A stretch of DNA of 64,000 nucleotides, taken from assembly GCA_017478485.1 (NCBI GenBank), contig JAFVDI010000010.1:1-64000 (forward strand), written 5' to 3'. Source of the DNA: Clostridiales bacterium (GTDB lineage: Bacteria > Bacillota > Clostridia > Saccharofermentanales > Saccharofermentanaceae). The stretch's first letter is position 1. The number at the start of each line of letters is the position of its first letter. The notes beneath the pieces are model-generated. The model made no database searches. It was not told where the DNA came from and saw nothing but the letters and a program-made list of their open reading frames with translations. Of this stretch, positions 51,913-60,146 are shown piece by piece. A program made the translations under genes and the position numbers.

Positions 51913-52926
51913 TTGAAAAAACTCCTGCTCAAGATCATGTGCGGCGCGTTAAGTGCAGTGTTTACGCTGTCGGTCATTAACATGGGCGAGCAGCGCAATG
52001 CGCAGAGCGACAAGGTCAACCTCCAGAGCCCTTCTCTTGTTTACGCAAGTTCTTCCAACCGGTATTCGAATGTTGAGGTCGAGCCTGATGACGAGGAAGA
52101 CGAGGAAGGCCGTCTCGCCGAAGAAGCTGATAGCGAGAAGGAGACCGTGAACCTCAACGGCCATGATTCCGACCTTGGTGATTACACGATCAACGTTTTG
52201 GCAAACTATGAGGAGATCGCTGCAAGAGTCCGCGGAGAGGATACCGAAGGCGCTGACGGTGACGACGACAGCTACGACGGAAAGTTCTGTTGGACAAAGG
52301 ACAGCGTTACCAAGGTATATGCGAGCGAGAACTCATCTTCCAAGACCATCTCCCAGCTCAAGAAGGGATCAAAGGTCTTCAGAATCTCGACTTCCGGAAA
52401 CTGGTCTTATGTAAGACTTTCCAATAACCTCAAAGGCTATATTGCTACAAAGCATCTTTCAAATAAGAAGGTCAACCTGCCAACTCCGACGCCCAAGCCG
52501 GTAAGGCGCGTATCTTCGAACTCGAAGTCTTCCAAGTCTTCGTCATCTTCAAAGAAGAAGTCAACGGGCGGCGGTTTCGGAAGTTTCGTCAGACGTTTTG
52601 TCGGCTGCAAGTACGTTGCGGGCGGTGCTTCACCTTCCGGTTTCGACTGCTCCGGTTTCACGATGTACTGCTACAGGGCATATTACGGCATCAGGCTCCC
52701 TCACGGTTCCAACATGCAGACGCACTGCGGCCGTAAGGTAAGCCTTGGCAGCATGAAGGTCGGCGACCTGATCTTCCTCGATCACGACCACAACGGCAAG
52801 TCCGATCACGTCGGAATCTATGTCGGCAGCGGCCAGATGGTCCACGCTTCAGGCGTTAAGTGGGGCGTTTGCTGCGTCAGCGTCAAGAACGTCAAGGACA
52901 TCATGATGGTCAGAAGGGTCCGCTGA
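51913..52926 (+). CDS. SH3 and NlpC/P60 peptidoglycan hydrolase
   Basis: The protein has 337 residues, starting at TTG 51913 with GGAGG upstream. It has a signal peptide at ~1-30. An acidic stretch (EVEPDDEEDEEGRLAEEADS) is followed by an SH3-like domain at ~130-180 (KDSVTKVYASENSSSKTISQ, WSYVRLSNNLKGYIATKHLS). A Ser/Lys linker leads to the NlpC/P60 domain at ~218-337. The catalytic Cys is in SGFDCSGFTMYC near 245, His in SDHVGIYVGSGQMVHASG near 299 and 312. It would cut D-gamma-Glu-meso-DAP bonds in the wall. Confidence 0.93.
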   Translation: MKKLLLKIMCGALSAVFTLSVINMGEQRNAQSDKVNLQSPSLVYASSSNRYSNVEVEPDDEEDEEGRLAEEADSEKETVNLNGHDSDLGDYTINVLANYEEIAARVRGEDTEGADGDDDSYDGKFCWTKDSVTKVYASENSSSKTISQLKKGSKVFRISTSGNWSYVRLSNNLKGYIATKHLSNKKVNLPTPTPKPVRRVSSNSKSSKSSSSSKKKSTGGGFGSFVRRFVGCKYVAGGASPSGFDCSGFTMYCYRAYYGIRLPHGSNMQTHCGRKVSLGSMKVGDLIFLDHDHNGKSDHVGIYVGSGQMVHASGVKWGVCCVSVKNVKDIMMVRRVR

Positions 52927-53116
52927 TCCGTTTATTTCCGTTCCGGAAGCTGCCGGTTTCAGGTTTCAGTTTCCGGTTTCCAATTGTATGTTGCCAGTTG
53001 CCATTTGCCGCATTTTTCACCGAATTGATTAAAAGTTCATTTCAGGTTAGGGGCTGATAATGAAGTCAGTTAAGCAACAATTGCTTCATTTCATAATACC
53101 CTTCCTTACTGAGAAT

Positions 53117-53146
53117 CCCGGGCTTTGAGGTCCGGGTTTTCTTTTT
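53117..53146 (+). terminator. Terminator after NlpC/P60 gene
   Basis: CCCGG-GCTTTGAGGT-CCGGG forms a hairpin followed by TTTTCTTTTT. It lies ~190 bases after the stop; the stretch between holds C/T-rich near-repeats of 'CCGGTTTC' type and no gene. Confidence 0.75.
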
Positions 53147-53195
53147 GGATTGTTTTTCGCTGCTTCGGGGACGCGCAGATTGCCTTCAGCCGGTC

Positions 53196-53384
53196 ATTTA
53201 CCTATAAAAAACGAAAAAAAGTTTATTTATAGGTAAATTTGGTGCCAACAGAGAGGTTTGTGGTCCGGAATTACCTATAAGAAATGAAAAATCTGTTTTT
53301 TATAGGTAAATTTGGTTTCGGAAGTGCGGTAACTAGCCTGAAATTACCTATAAAAAACGAAAAAACGTTTTCTTATAGGTAAAT
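53196..53384. repeat. Hairpin array family E, three units (72-74-bp period)
   Basis: Three units, 53196-53238, 53270-53311 and 53342-53384, each run from TTACCTATAA through an A/T-rich centre to TTATAGGTAA. Arms are conserved while loops and spacers vary. The period of ~73 bp matches family A. No coding frame. Confidence 0.85.
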
Positions 53385-53506
53385 CCCGAAAAATGCAGTG
53401 ATCCGCCCGAATTATAACAATGTTAAAACACTGTTTTGTGTCCGCATGTTATAATATCCCCATTCAGGATCTGACCCCGAAAGGGAAAAGGGCGGAGATA
53501 CAAAGT

Positions 53507-53875
53507 ATGAATAAAGCGTTTAAAAACAACGAGACAATAACTATCTATTTCGGAGACAGCATCCGCAAGCTCCTGCGCAAGAATCTGCGCAAGAAGAATA
53601 CGTTTTTTGTTGATTATCTGATCGTCGACATCGAAGGCGACGTGCTTACAGTCATTCCCAACACGAGGCCGAAGGAAGATGAGATGCCTTACGAGGTTAC
53701 GGCTCTCAGGATCAGCGCGAACGACAAGCACATACTGCCTTCGGGCGAGCTCGACAGGATGCGCGATCTCGGCAAGGACGAAGTCATCAAGTATGCCGAA
53801 GAGCATGAGTATAACGTCAAGGAATTCAAGGAAGCCTTAAAGCCGTTCCGCAAGGGCGGCAAGAAGGACGACTGA
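53507..53875 (+). CDS. Soluble protein of unknown function
   Basis: The protein has 122 residues from the ATG at 53507 (GGAG ten bases before it). TATAAT is at ~53449 with TTGTGT upstream. It starts MNKAFKNNETITIYFGDSIR and has a basic helix KLLRKNLRKKNTFF, then a strand-rich core with LIVDIEGDVLTVIPNTRP. The C-terminal helix is charged (EFKEALKPFRKGGKKDD). I do not recognise the family. Converges on the HExxH gene; the stops abut. Confidence 0.6.
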   Translation: MNKAFKNNETITIYFGDSIRKLLRKNLRKKNTFFVDYLIVDIEGDVLTVIPNTRPKEDEMPYEVTALRISANDKHILPSGELDRMRDLGKDEVIKYAEEHEYNVKEFKEALKPFRKGGKKDD

Positions 53876-54328
53876 TCAGTGCAGATCCCTCATTGAATCT
53901 TCTTTTGTAACCTTTTCGCCGAGGTGGTTTGCCCATCTTTCGGTGTAGAGCCAGTGGTATTTGATGTTTTTCCTGAAGCGGAGCTTTTCGAACGGCGGAA
54001 GGCCTGCCCAGAGCATCGAAGGGAGAGCCATCGCGAAAAGATAAAAGGGCCCCAGGATGAGCGACTGGATCGAATGCCCGTATTCATGGACGACGAGCCT
54101 GTGGCCGACTTCCTCCGCAGTGCAGCACCCGCATGCAAAAGGCGTCTTTGTCACGAAACAGAAAAGCCCCATCGAAAGGCTCGACTTCAGCCCCCACTCG
54201 GTGATTACCGCCCCGTGGTAGAGATAGTGCTTTCTGCGGATGTTGAGCAGAAAGACGATAGACCCCACAAAAGTCTGAAGTATTCCCCATGTGCACTGGG
54301 CAAGGATGAACAGCGCGGATCTTATCAT
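53876..54328 (-). CDS. Membrane protein with HExxH motif, end of lux-like operon
   Basis: The protein has 150 residues. One N-terminal hydrophobic segment is followed by VVHEYGHSIQSLILGPFYLF near residue 79, whose HEYGH is a zinc-peptidase-like motif inside a second hydrophobic region. The C-terminus has YHWLYTERWANHLGEK. Similar small HExxH membrane proteins are known in Bacteroidetes and Clostridia without a proven activity. Its ATG overlaps the LuxC stop by four bases, so the three genes form an operon. Confidence 0.7.
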   Translation of the reverse strand: MIRSALFILAQCTWGILQTFVGSIVFLLNIRRKHYLYHGAVITEWGLKSSLSMGLFCFVTKTPFACGCCTAEEVGHRLVVHEYGHSIQSLILGPFYLFAMALPSMLWAGLPPFEKLRFRKNIKYHWLYTERWANHLGEKVTKEDSMRDLH

Positions 54329-55629
54329 AAGACGTCTTCCTGGATGTTGATTACCCTGGTGTATCTGTCCAGCGCGTATTCGCCGTCATGCGATTCGCCG
54401 GGGAAGTAGGCGCTCATGTCGGAGGGCGATGTTACCCTGATGAGGCCGCACCTGATGAAAAGGTCCGTGAGGCTTGATCTCAAATCCGGAGGGCATATGA
54501 GGCCCGCGGTCTGCAGGTAGCATCTGCCTTCGTAGAGGACCCTGGAGATGTTTTCGCGGGGCAGGGGCTTTACCAGGACGTTGCACATCATGGGGGAGAG
54601 TTCGAGCTTGCTGTCGCTCTTCAGGATGAGACTCGCGCCCTTTCCGTGGATCACATCGTCAGATATCTCCTTTTCGCCCAGATAGCGCTTCAGGCGCGCC
54701 GTGTAAGATACGAGGGTATCTCTTGCCCTGATGCCTATCTCCTGCGATGCGCCCGCGTCTACGGCCTTCTGGAGGTACGGCATGAAGCTTTCCGCGAAGG
54801 ATCTGACCTTGTTCATGTCATCCGTATCGACGTATATGACCTGGCAGCTGCTGCAAAGGAGCTGCTTTGTGGAGGCGATGTGCTTTGCGAGGCCTTCGAG
54901 CTTTTCGCTCAGCGAGATCACGTTGTCAGGGTCTGAAACATAGCAGAATCCGAGTTTCTGGCCCCATTCGATAAGCTTGACGCCGGTGGGCGCGAGGCCT
55001 CTGACCGCTTCTATCGCCATGTCCGAGCCCCAGACGCTGATCGCGTTGCAGAGGTTTGCCATGCGGCGCATTCCCTGGATGTCGGTCGATGCCGTATCGA
55101 AAACATAGATGTAGTCCTTGAGTTCCGGGCGGTATTCGATCAGCTGCATTATGAGCTTCAGCGACAGCCCGTCGTCGGCGGACGGGAGCTTTAAGATGTT
55201 TATGTTGCCCGCAAGGAGGCCTTCGGCGAGTGAATACGCCGGCAGGAAATCCATGTTTCCCGCGGCGATGTGGAAGATGACCCCGAGGGGGACTTTCCTC
55301 ACCCTGATCCTCGAAAAGCCTTCGATCCTGTCAGTTACGTATTCTCCGGTGTTCCCGAGCTCGGTCCTGACCTTCATGCGCAGATGGTCTTTTGATAGGA
55401 GCGCTGCGGCCTGGAGCTTATAGGTCTCAACAACATCTTCGGGGAAAGACGTGAGGAGATCGTCAAACTTTCCCGCGAGCGTGTCCTCTCTGAGCCTGTC
55501 TACCGCGTCGATCGTAATCTCGGGCGACAGGGGCTCGCGCAGCAGAATGTGCGGGATCTTCTCCTGAAGTTCGTCAAGGAGGCTGTTCTGCTCGATGCTC
55601 TCGTAGATCTTTCCGTCAAAGAGGATCAT
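54325..55629 (-). CDS. luxC: LuxC-type acyl-CoA/acyl-protein reductase
   Basis: The protein has 434 residues. It matches the LuxC family (aldehyde-dehydrogenase-like acyl reductase): VPLGVIFHIAAGNMDFLPAY near 110, VWGSDMAIEAV near 197, and the catalytic Cys region STKQLLCSSCQVIYVDTDD near residue 258. It would reduce a fatty acyl thioester to the aldehyde using NADPH. Overlapping starts and stops tie it to LuxE upstream and the HExxH gene downstream. No LuxA or LuxB gene is in the window, so light production is not implied. Confidence 0.9.
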   Translation of the reverse strand: MILFDGKIYESIEQNSLLDELQEKIPHILLREPLSPEITIDAVDRLREDTLAGKFDDLLTSFPEDVVETYKLQAAALLSKDHLRMKVRTELGNTGEYVTDRIEGFSRIRVRKVPLGVIFHIAAGNMDFLPAYSLAEGLLAGNINILKLPSADDGLSLKLIMQLIEYRPELKDYIYVFDTASTDIQGMRRMANLCNAISVWGSDMAIEAVRGLAPTGVKLIEWGQKLGFCYVSDPDNVISLSEKLEGLAKHIASTKQLLCSSCQVIYVDTDDMNKVRSFAESFMPYLQKAVDAGASQEIGIRARDTLVSYTARLKRYLGEKEISDDVIHGKGASLILKSDSKLELSPMMCNVLVKPLPRENISRVLYEGRCYLQTAGLICPPDLRSSLTDLFIRCGLIRVTSPSDMSAYFPGESHDGEYALDRYTRVINIQEDVL

Positions 55630-56735
55630 ACCTTCACCCCCTCGAGAATATCCGCAGCGCCTGCCGCGCAGGTCTTGATGTCCTCGGGTGCCACGCGTCC
55701 GATGATCTCCAGATAAGGCGATTTAACGCCGCAGGGACACTCAGTTCCGTCGTGAAGGACTCCCAGGTCATCGGTCATGACCGAGAGGATGGGAGTCGCT
55801 TTCGTGAGCGGTGAGATCAGGTTTACGAGGCCTACGTTGCCGTTTTCGACGGGCTCTAACGTATCCGGGTCTCTTATGATGATGTTGCTGTAAACGGGCA
55901 CGTGGAAATGGTGGTGGCTGCAGTCGCAGTAAAGGATGGGGTGCTCGACAGCGCCGAAGAATTCGGTGATGTTTTCTTCGTCGATGCCGAGCGTTTTCTT
56001 TGCGAGTGCGTAGAACGTCTCTTTGTCCGCGGCCTCCTGATAGAACTGCTTCCAGCCGCCACCGAGCATTATTTTCGAGCCCTTGGGGAGCTTGAAAAAG
56101 ATGTTCCTTTCCTCAAGGACGCGGAACAGGAAGAACGTGTATGAGGGGAAGCCCATGAACCTTACGGGCGCTTTGCCTTTCTCGTATTTGCGCAGAGCCT
56201 CTACGATGCTGTCAAAATCGGGCTTGAGGCCCCCTTCGGGCGTGGGCTTTAAGATGAACTTCCTGCTCAAGGCAGGAGCCAGAAACGTAGTAAGATAGGC
56301 GGTCCTGGCCGCCGCGACCTTGTTGGTCCTGGTGGGATTAAAGCCCATGATGATGTATCTGCAGGGCCTCATGGAGATCACGCCGTGATATCTTGTAACT
56401 TTGAGGGACATCCTAAGTGCCGCCATCAGGGACGAAAACTCGAATCCGATGACGCTCTTGTGGCCGCCTGACGTGCCTGAGGAAGTCGCCGTGACAAAGT
56501 GGGGCCCTGACTTGAAGTCATGCTGCTTGAAAAGCATAGTGGGCAGGATCGGGAGATCCGCGGGCGACTTGATGTCTTCTGATGACCGGATGTTAAGGCC
56601 GTTGCAGATCTTTTTGTAGTCGCCGCAATGGGAGATCAGATGGTCGAAATTTTCTTTGCAGGCATCTAGGAACAGCCCTGACTTGTTGCTGTCATAGGGG
56701 TCTTTTGATGCAAACAGCCTGCGCCTTAATTTCAT
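55626..56735 (-). CDS. luxE: LuxE-type acyl-protein synthetase
   Basis: The protein has 369 residues from the ATG at 56735; AAGGGA precedes it. The ANL-like LuxE signature is present: FVTATSSGTSGGHKSVIGFE near 77-96 for ATP binding and SKIMLGGGWKQFYQEAADKE. The end has SVMTDDLGVLHDGTECPCGV. LuxE activates fatty acids and passes them to its own Cys and then to LuxC. Its stop overlaps the LuxC start by four bases. Such luxEC pairs without luciferase are known in gut anaerobes; their product is unclear. Confidence 0.88.
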   Translation of the reverse strand: MKLRRRLFASKDPYDSNKSGLFLDACKENFDHLISHCGDYKKICNGLNIRSSEDIKSPADLPILPTMLFKQHDFKSGPHFVTATSSGTSGGHKSVIGFEFSSLMAALRMSLKVTRYHGVISMRPCRYIIMGFNPTRTNKVAAARTAYLTTFLAPALSRKFILKPTPEGGLKPDFDSIVEALRKYEKGKAPVRFMGFPSYTFFLFRVLEERNIFFKLPKGSKIMLGGGWKQFYQEAADKETFYALAKKTLGIDEENITEFFGAVEHPILYCDCSHHHFHVPVYSNIIIRDPDTLEPVENGNVGLVNLISPLTKATPILSVMTDDLGVLHDGTECPCGVKSPYLEIIGRVAPEDIKTCAAGAADILEGVKV

Positions 56736-56811
56736 CTTCCTTCCCTTTGATCTGAATTCATTCCGGATGAGTTCCGGCCGGACAAGAAGATTATACCATT
56801 CGGGCAGAGAG

Positions 56812-57456
56812 TTATTTAAGGACGCCGTCCTTTTCCATGTCCTCGCGTACTTTCTGTTTTGCACCGGCCGTGGATTCTTTGAAGAAGTAGCTCTTTTTGC
56901 CGACCTTGATCATCATCCAGTGGGTCTTGCGCATGGAATACTGTGAAAGCTCCTTTCCGCATTTCTCATATTCTTCGAAGATCTCATCGAGCTTTTCGGA
57001 GGTCATGTCATCTATTGTGACGCAGCTTCTTAAGAACCCACCGACATTGAAACGTACGACCAGGTCTTCGTCCGGGAATGTTCCGAGAAGGGGGTACTTT
57101 TCGAGGGTCTGCTTAAGCAGATAGAAATCGTAATCGGTATCCATCCTGTAATACATTTTGGCGAATTCGCCCATGCTTGAATCGTATACCGGAACGGAAA
57201 TGGTCGCGACACTGCACTCGATCCCGCCGATCTTTGCGGGGTAGATCACATAATTCCTGTGCTCGTATAACTCCTGCCGGGGTTCGTTTTTCACGGCCGC
57301 ATCAGGATCGATCGATCTCGCAAATTCGGCCAGTTCATCGTACGGGTGAGCATCTTTGGAATATCCTTCCGGCGGGTCGTATCTGCATGAGCAGAGCAGA
57401 AGCGCCGCCGCTAAGAGGGGCATTACCAACAGTTTTTTAACAACATTCTTTTCCAT
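56812..57456 (-). CDS. Lipoprotein of unknown function
   Basis: The protein has 214 residues from the ATG at 57456. The signal peptide KKLLVMPLLAAALLLCSC ends in a lipobox. The mature part contains HRNYVIYPAKIGGIECSVAT and FYLLKQTLEKYPLLGTFPDE, then a C-terminal alpha-helical stretch. There is no recognised domain. The open frame reaches 57546 through an Ala-rich GC stretch with no site. It lies upstream of the luxE gene by 76 bases. Confidence 0.6.
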   Translation of the reverse strand: MEKNVVKKLLVMPLLAAALLLCSCRYDPPEGYSKDAHPYDELAEFARSIDPDAAVKNEPRQELYEHRNYVIYPAKIGGIECSVATISVPVYDSSMGEFAKMYYRMDTDYDFYLLKQTLEKYPLLGTFPDEDLVVRFNVGGFLRSCVTIDDMTSEKLDEIFEEYEKCGKELSQYSMRKTHWMMIKVGKKSYFFKESTAGAKQKVREDMEKDGVLK

Positions 57457-57545
57457 GTTTTTCCCTAATCCCTTTTTACGTTGTCCGGATGCCGTATGGC
57501 TGCCGGCCGCCGCGGCCGCCGCGCACTGCGTTTTCGCCGCGGTCA

Positions 57546-58324
57546 TCAGACGACGTCGTAATCCATAGTATGCAGGCTGAATGTCCTCACGCTGTCCAAT
57601 CCGCTGAACTGTGAGTCCCTGACATAGTAGACGGTTGCGGCAACGCCGGCTTTTCCGTCACGCGTGATGTAAGGCGTGATCTTATCATAGTTTACTTCTG
57701 CAAGAGACTTGTCGAGATTGTAGTCTCTTTCTTTGCAGTATTTCGTTAAGATCTCTTTTGTCTTGGCGAAAAGATCTGCATCCGTCAGGCCGAGGCGCTT
57801 TGTGACCTCGCTGTCATCGATCTTTTCGAGCGTGTCGAGATCGTAGTTGAAGACTTCGGTCGTGAAATAATCCGTGCTGACGTCACTTGCAAGGATTACG
57901 ATCGAAAGGGTATTTTCGTTTGCGCCCCAGGAGATACTTGTCGCCCAGCCGTCGACATTGCCTCCGTCCTTTTCCATCGGATTTTTTTTTGGATGTGATC
58001 GGTGAGCGATCTGTTGATCGATGAAGCTTCTTTGCCGTCAACGGTGATCTTCGGATAAACGCTGTTAAGTTCGTTAGTGCCGTCGGAAAAGGTCATCTTT
58101 TTCAGGACCTCGACTGTGACCTGGTGGGCAGTCTTTTTTGTTTCGGATGTTTCGGGCGCCGTGGACTCTGTCGTTGCCTCCGTAGTGGCCGCTGTTGTTT
58201 CCGTGGCAGTCTCTGTTGCAGCAGTGGTTTCAGCTGGCGTGCTTGCCGTGGCAGTACCGTTGTTTACGCAGCCCGTTGCCATGAGCGTAAGGCAGAGAGC
58301 TGATGTTAAGATCGTCTTTTTCAT
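57546..58324 (-). pseudogene. Lipoprotein split by a one-base change in a poly-A run
   Basis: The upstream frame begins MKKTILTSALCLTLMATGC, a lipoprotein signal, with a Thr/Glu-rich linker, and continues to SINRSLTDHIQKK. There a run of nine A (9 T on the plus strand at about 57972-57980) shifts it out of frame. The second frame, 57546-57977, continues with VDGWATSISWGANENTLSIV and FTTEVFNYDLDTLEKIDDSE. Ten A would join both into one protein of ~259 residues, with an RsiV-like (DUF3298/4163) extracellular pattern. The break may be mutation, phase variation or a sequencing error. Confidence 0.75.
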
Positions 58325-58494
58325 ATGTCGTTGCTCCTTAAGGTTTTCTTTTATTGTTTTCGGGCGGATTATAACATTTCACGCATATTAGATAACAATT
58401 GAAAATTAGGGCAATGTTGCCGAAGTTTTTAGGGACGCAAAAGATAAAATTCCTTTGCTTGTATAGTCTTCGAAACGTGATATATAATGGCCTT

Positions 58495-58692
58495 ACAATC
58501 AAATAGCAGCTTCGCGGTGAGACTTGATCTTTGGATTTAATTATTTTTCCGTACCTGACGCCTCACGTAACAGCTCAGGATGAGAAGGTCCTGTTTTTCA
58601 GTTCCTTCAATATGCAGTATTTGCAGCGGCGAACAGACTCTGGCAGCAATGCCTTTGTCTGTGTGGCCGCTTTTTGATTCCCCGGATTTTTT
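58495..58692 (+). ncRNA. Structured RNA / leader upstream of ClpX-like gene
   Basis: TATAAT at 58483-58488 predicts a start near 58495. AATCAAATAGCAGC at 58497-58510 pairs with GCCGCTTTTTGATT at 58666-58679, closing a ~180-nt domain. Inside are hairpins CCTGA...TCAGG (58553-58579), GAAGG...CCTTC around 58583-58608, and ACAGAC-GGC...GCC-GTCTGT at 58633-58662. An alternative pairing, GCGGC at 58626 with GCCGC at 58666, yields a terminator with TTTTT. It may be a 6S-type RNA or an attenuator; I cannot assign a family. Confidence 0.5.
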
Positions 58693-58712
58693 ACTTAAGG
58701 AGGATTCAAAAC

Positions 58713-59678
58713 ATGGCAAAGAACACTGATTTACCCTGGTGGGATGACAGAAGAAAATTCACATGTCCCGCCCCGGAATTGAAAAAAGTACCGGAGGACA
58801 ATCTCCCTGTACTCCATTCTCCGAAAACGATCTACAGATATCTGGATAACAGGCTTTACGGGTGTGAAGCCTATAAAAAGGCCATTTCCACGGCTCTGTG
58901 GTCTTCTGTTAATCTGGAGACGAAAACGAATTTCCTTGTAATAGGTCCCTCGGGGTGCGGCAAGACCGAGCTCGCAAGGATCCTCAAGAAAGTATATCCG
59001 AACATGGTCATCTTCGATGCGACCTCAGTCACTCCGATATCTTTCAAGGGCTGCGTAACCATCTCGCAGTGTCTTCTTGAAGTCGACACTTCAAACGCGG
59101 CAAATCCGCCGTGGATCTTTATCGATGAGATCGATAAGGCTGTCGGAAAAGGCGATGACGTCGGCTTCATGATAATGAACGAGCTCCTCAAGATGATGGA
59201 GGGCGGCCAGCTTTACGTTGACGACGGTCATAATTCGAAAAAACTCGTTGATACCTCGAGGGTGAATTTCGTGTTCATGGGAACCTTCGCCGGTATAAAG
59301 AAAGACCAGAAGAACAGCATCGGTTTTGATCAGGACATAAAGCCTGTATCTTCAACAAGTCCCGTAACCCGTGAAATGATCTGCGGATCAGATCTGCTCA
59401 GTAATGAGTTTATCGGCAGGCTCAACGGCGGAATACTCGAAGTCGAACCCATGGATGAAGAGAAAGCCGCAATGATGCTCGCTGATGTGCGCTACAGTCC
59501 CATTGCACGTCTTGCCGAAAAGTATCAGATAGACATTCATGTTACGGAAGAAAAGTGCAGAGAGCTTGTCAGGCTTACTGCAAAATACGGCGTCAGAGGA
59601 ATCTATTCCGAGCTGCAGAGCCTGATAAACGAGGCGATCTTTGAAGACTGCAAGGTCACGGCAATAACCATTTCATAA
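58713..59678 (+). CDS. ClpX-like AAA+ ATPase without zinc domain
   Basis: The protein has 321 residues from the ATG at 58713 (AGGAGG upstream). There is a Walker A GPSGCGKTE near residue 77 and Walker B WIFIDEIDKAVG near 134. The sensor region NFVFMGTFAGIKK and an AAA lid with YGVRGIYSELQSLINEA follow. It lacks the N-terminal Cys4 zinc-binding domain of ClpX, and an IGF-type ClpP-binding loop is not evident. It probably unfolds or remodels specific targets. It shares an operon with the 137-residue protein, 13 bases downstream. Confidence 0.85.
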   Translation: MAKNTDLPWWDDRRKFTCPAPELKKVPEDNLPVLHSPKTIYRYLDNRLYGCEAYKKAISTALWSSVNLETKTNFLVIGPSGCGKTELARILKKVYPNMVIFDATSVTPISFKGCVTISQCLLEVDTSNAANPPWIFIDEIDKAVGKGDDVGFMIMNELLKMMEGGQLYVDDGHNSKKLVDTSRVNFVFMGTFAGIKKDQKNSIGFDQDIKPVSSTSPVTREMICGSDLLSNEFIGRLNGGILEVEPMDEEKAAMMLADVRYSPIARLAEKYQIDIHVTEEKCRELVRLTAKYGVRGIYSELQSLINEAIFEDCKVTAITIS

Positions 59679-59691
59679 AAGGAGGCATCTT

Positions 59692-60105
59692 ATGTTTACA
59701 CTCGGATTTGAACTGGACAGCAACGGACAGCTGGCGCACATTGGGCTGAACTCCGGCGATACTACGGGTTATGAAACGCCCGCAACCCTGAAAGATGCAC
59801 TGAAAGATCTTTCCGTGCAGAATCCCTGTATTGTGTTTTCCCATTTATGCGATAATGAGAATTTCAAGTCAAGCCTCACCCAATGGGAGATAGGAACGAT
59901 CGCGGAAGCCTGTGATCTTCTCAAGGAACTCTGGCAGTACGATATGATCAAGGATCCTGATAAAAATGACATACGCGCCAGGATGAACCCGTTACAGCTC
60001 CTCGAAAACGCGCTGAACATAATCTACAAACAGCAGCAGTTTATCGATGCCTATACGGGCAAAAAGTGGAATGTTTCACCGTACGATAAAAAGTATCAAA
60101 AGTGA
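59692..60105 (+). CDS. Partner protein of ClpX-like ATPase, unknown
   Basis: The protein has 137 soluble residues. AGGAGG lies before the ATG. It begins MFTLGFELDSNGQLAHIGLN and has an alpha-helical C-terminal half (WEIGTIAEACDLLKELWQYD, LQLLENALNIIYKQQQFIDA). I do not recognise it. Its place 13 bases after the AAA gene suggests an adaptor or substrate. Confidence 0.6.
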   Translation: MFTLGFELDSNGQLAHIGLNSGDTTGYETPATLKDALKDLSVQNPCIVFSHLCDNENFKSSLTQWEIGTIAEACDLLKELWQYDMIKDPDKNDIRARMNPLQLLENALNIIYKQQQFIDAYTGKKWNVSPYDKKYQK

Positions 60106-60146
60106 TTCTTGATAAAAGCAATCTGCAGTTATAAAATCTGCCTGCT

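Noticed and set aside
52930..53010. C/T-rich 'CCGGTTTC' near-repeats after the NlpC/P60 gene
   Set aside because: Too short and degenerate to call a defined repeat.
53196..53384. CRISPR array
   Set aside because: Only three units, the spacers between them are neither of constant length nor unrelated unique sequences, the repeats are palindromic hairpins, and no cas gene is present.
54325..56735. Bioluminescence operon
   Set aside because: LuxC and LuxE are present but no luxA or luxB lies in the window, so light production is not supported.
58537..58719. 60-codon minus-strand frame in the leader RNA
   Set aside because: It lies across paired RNA arms and has no ribosome site or family features.
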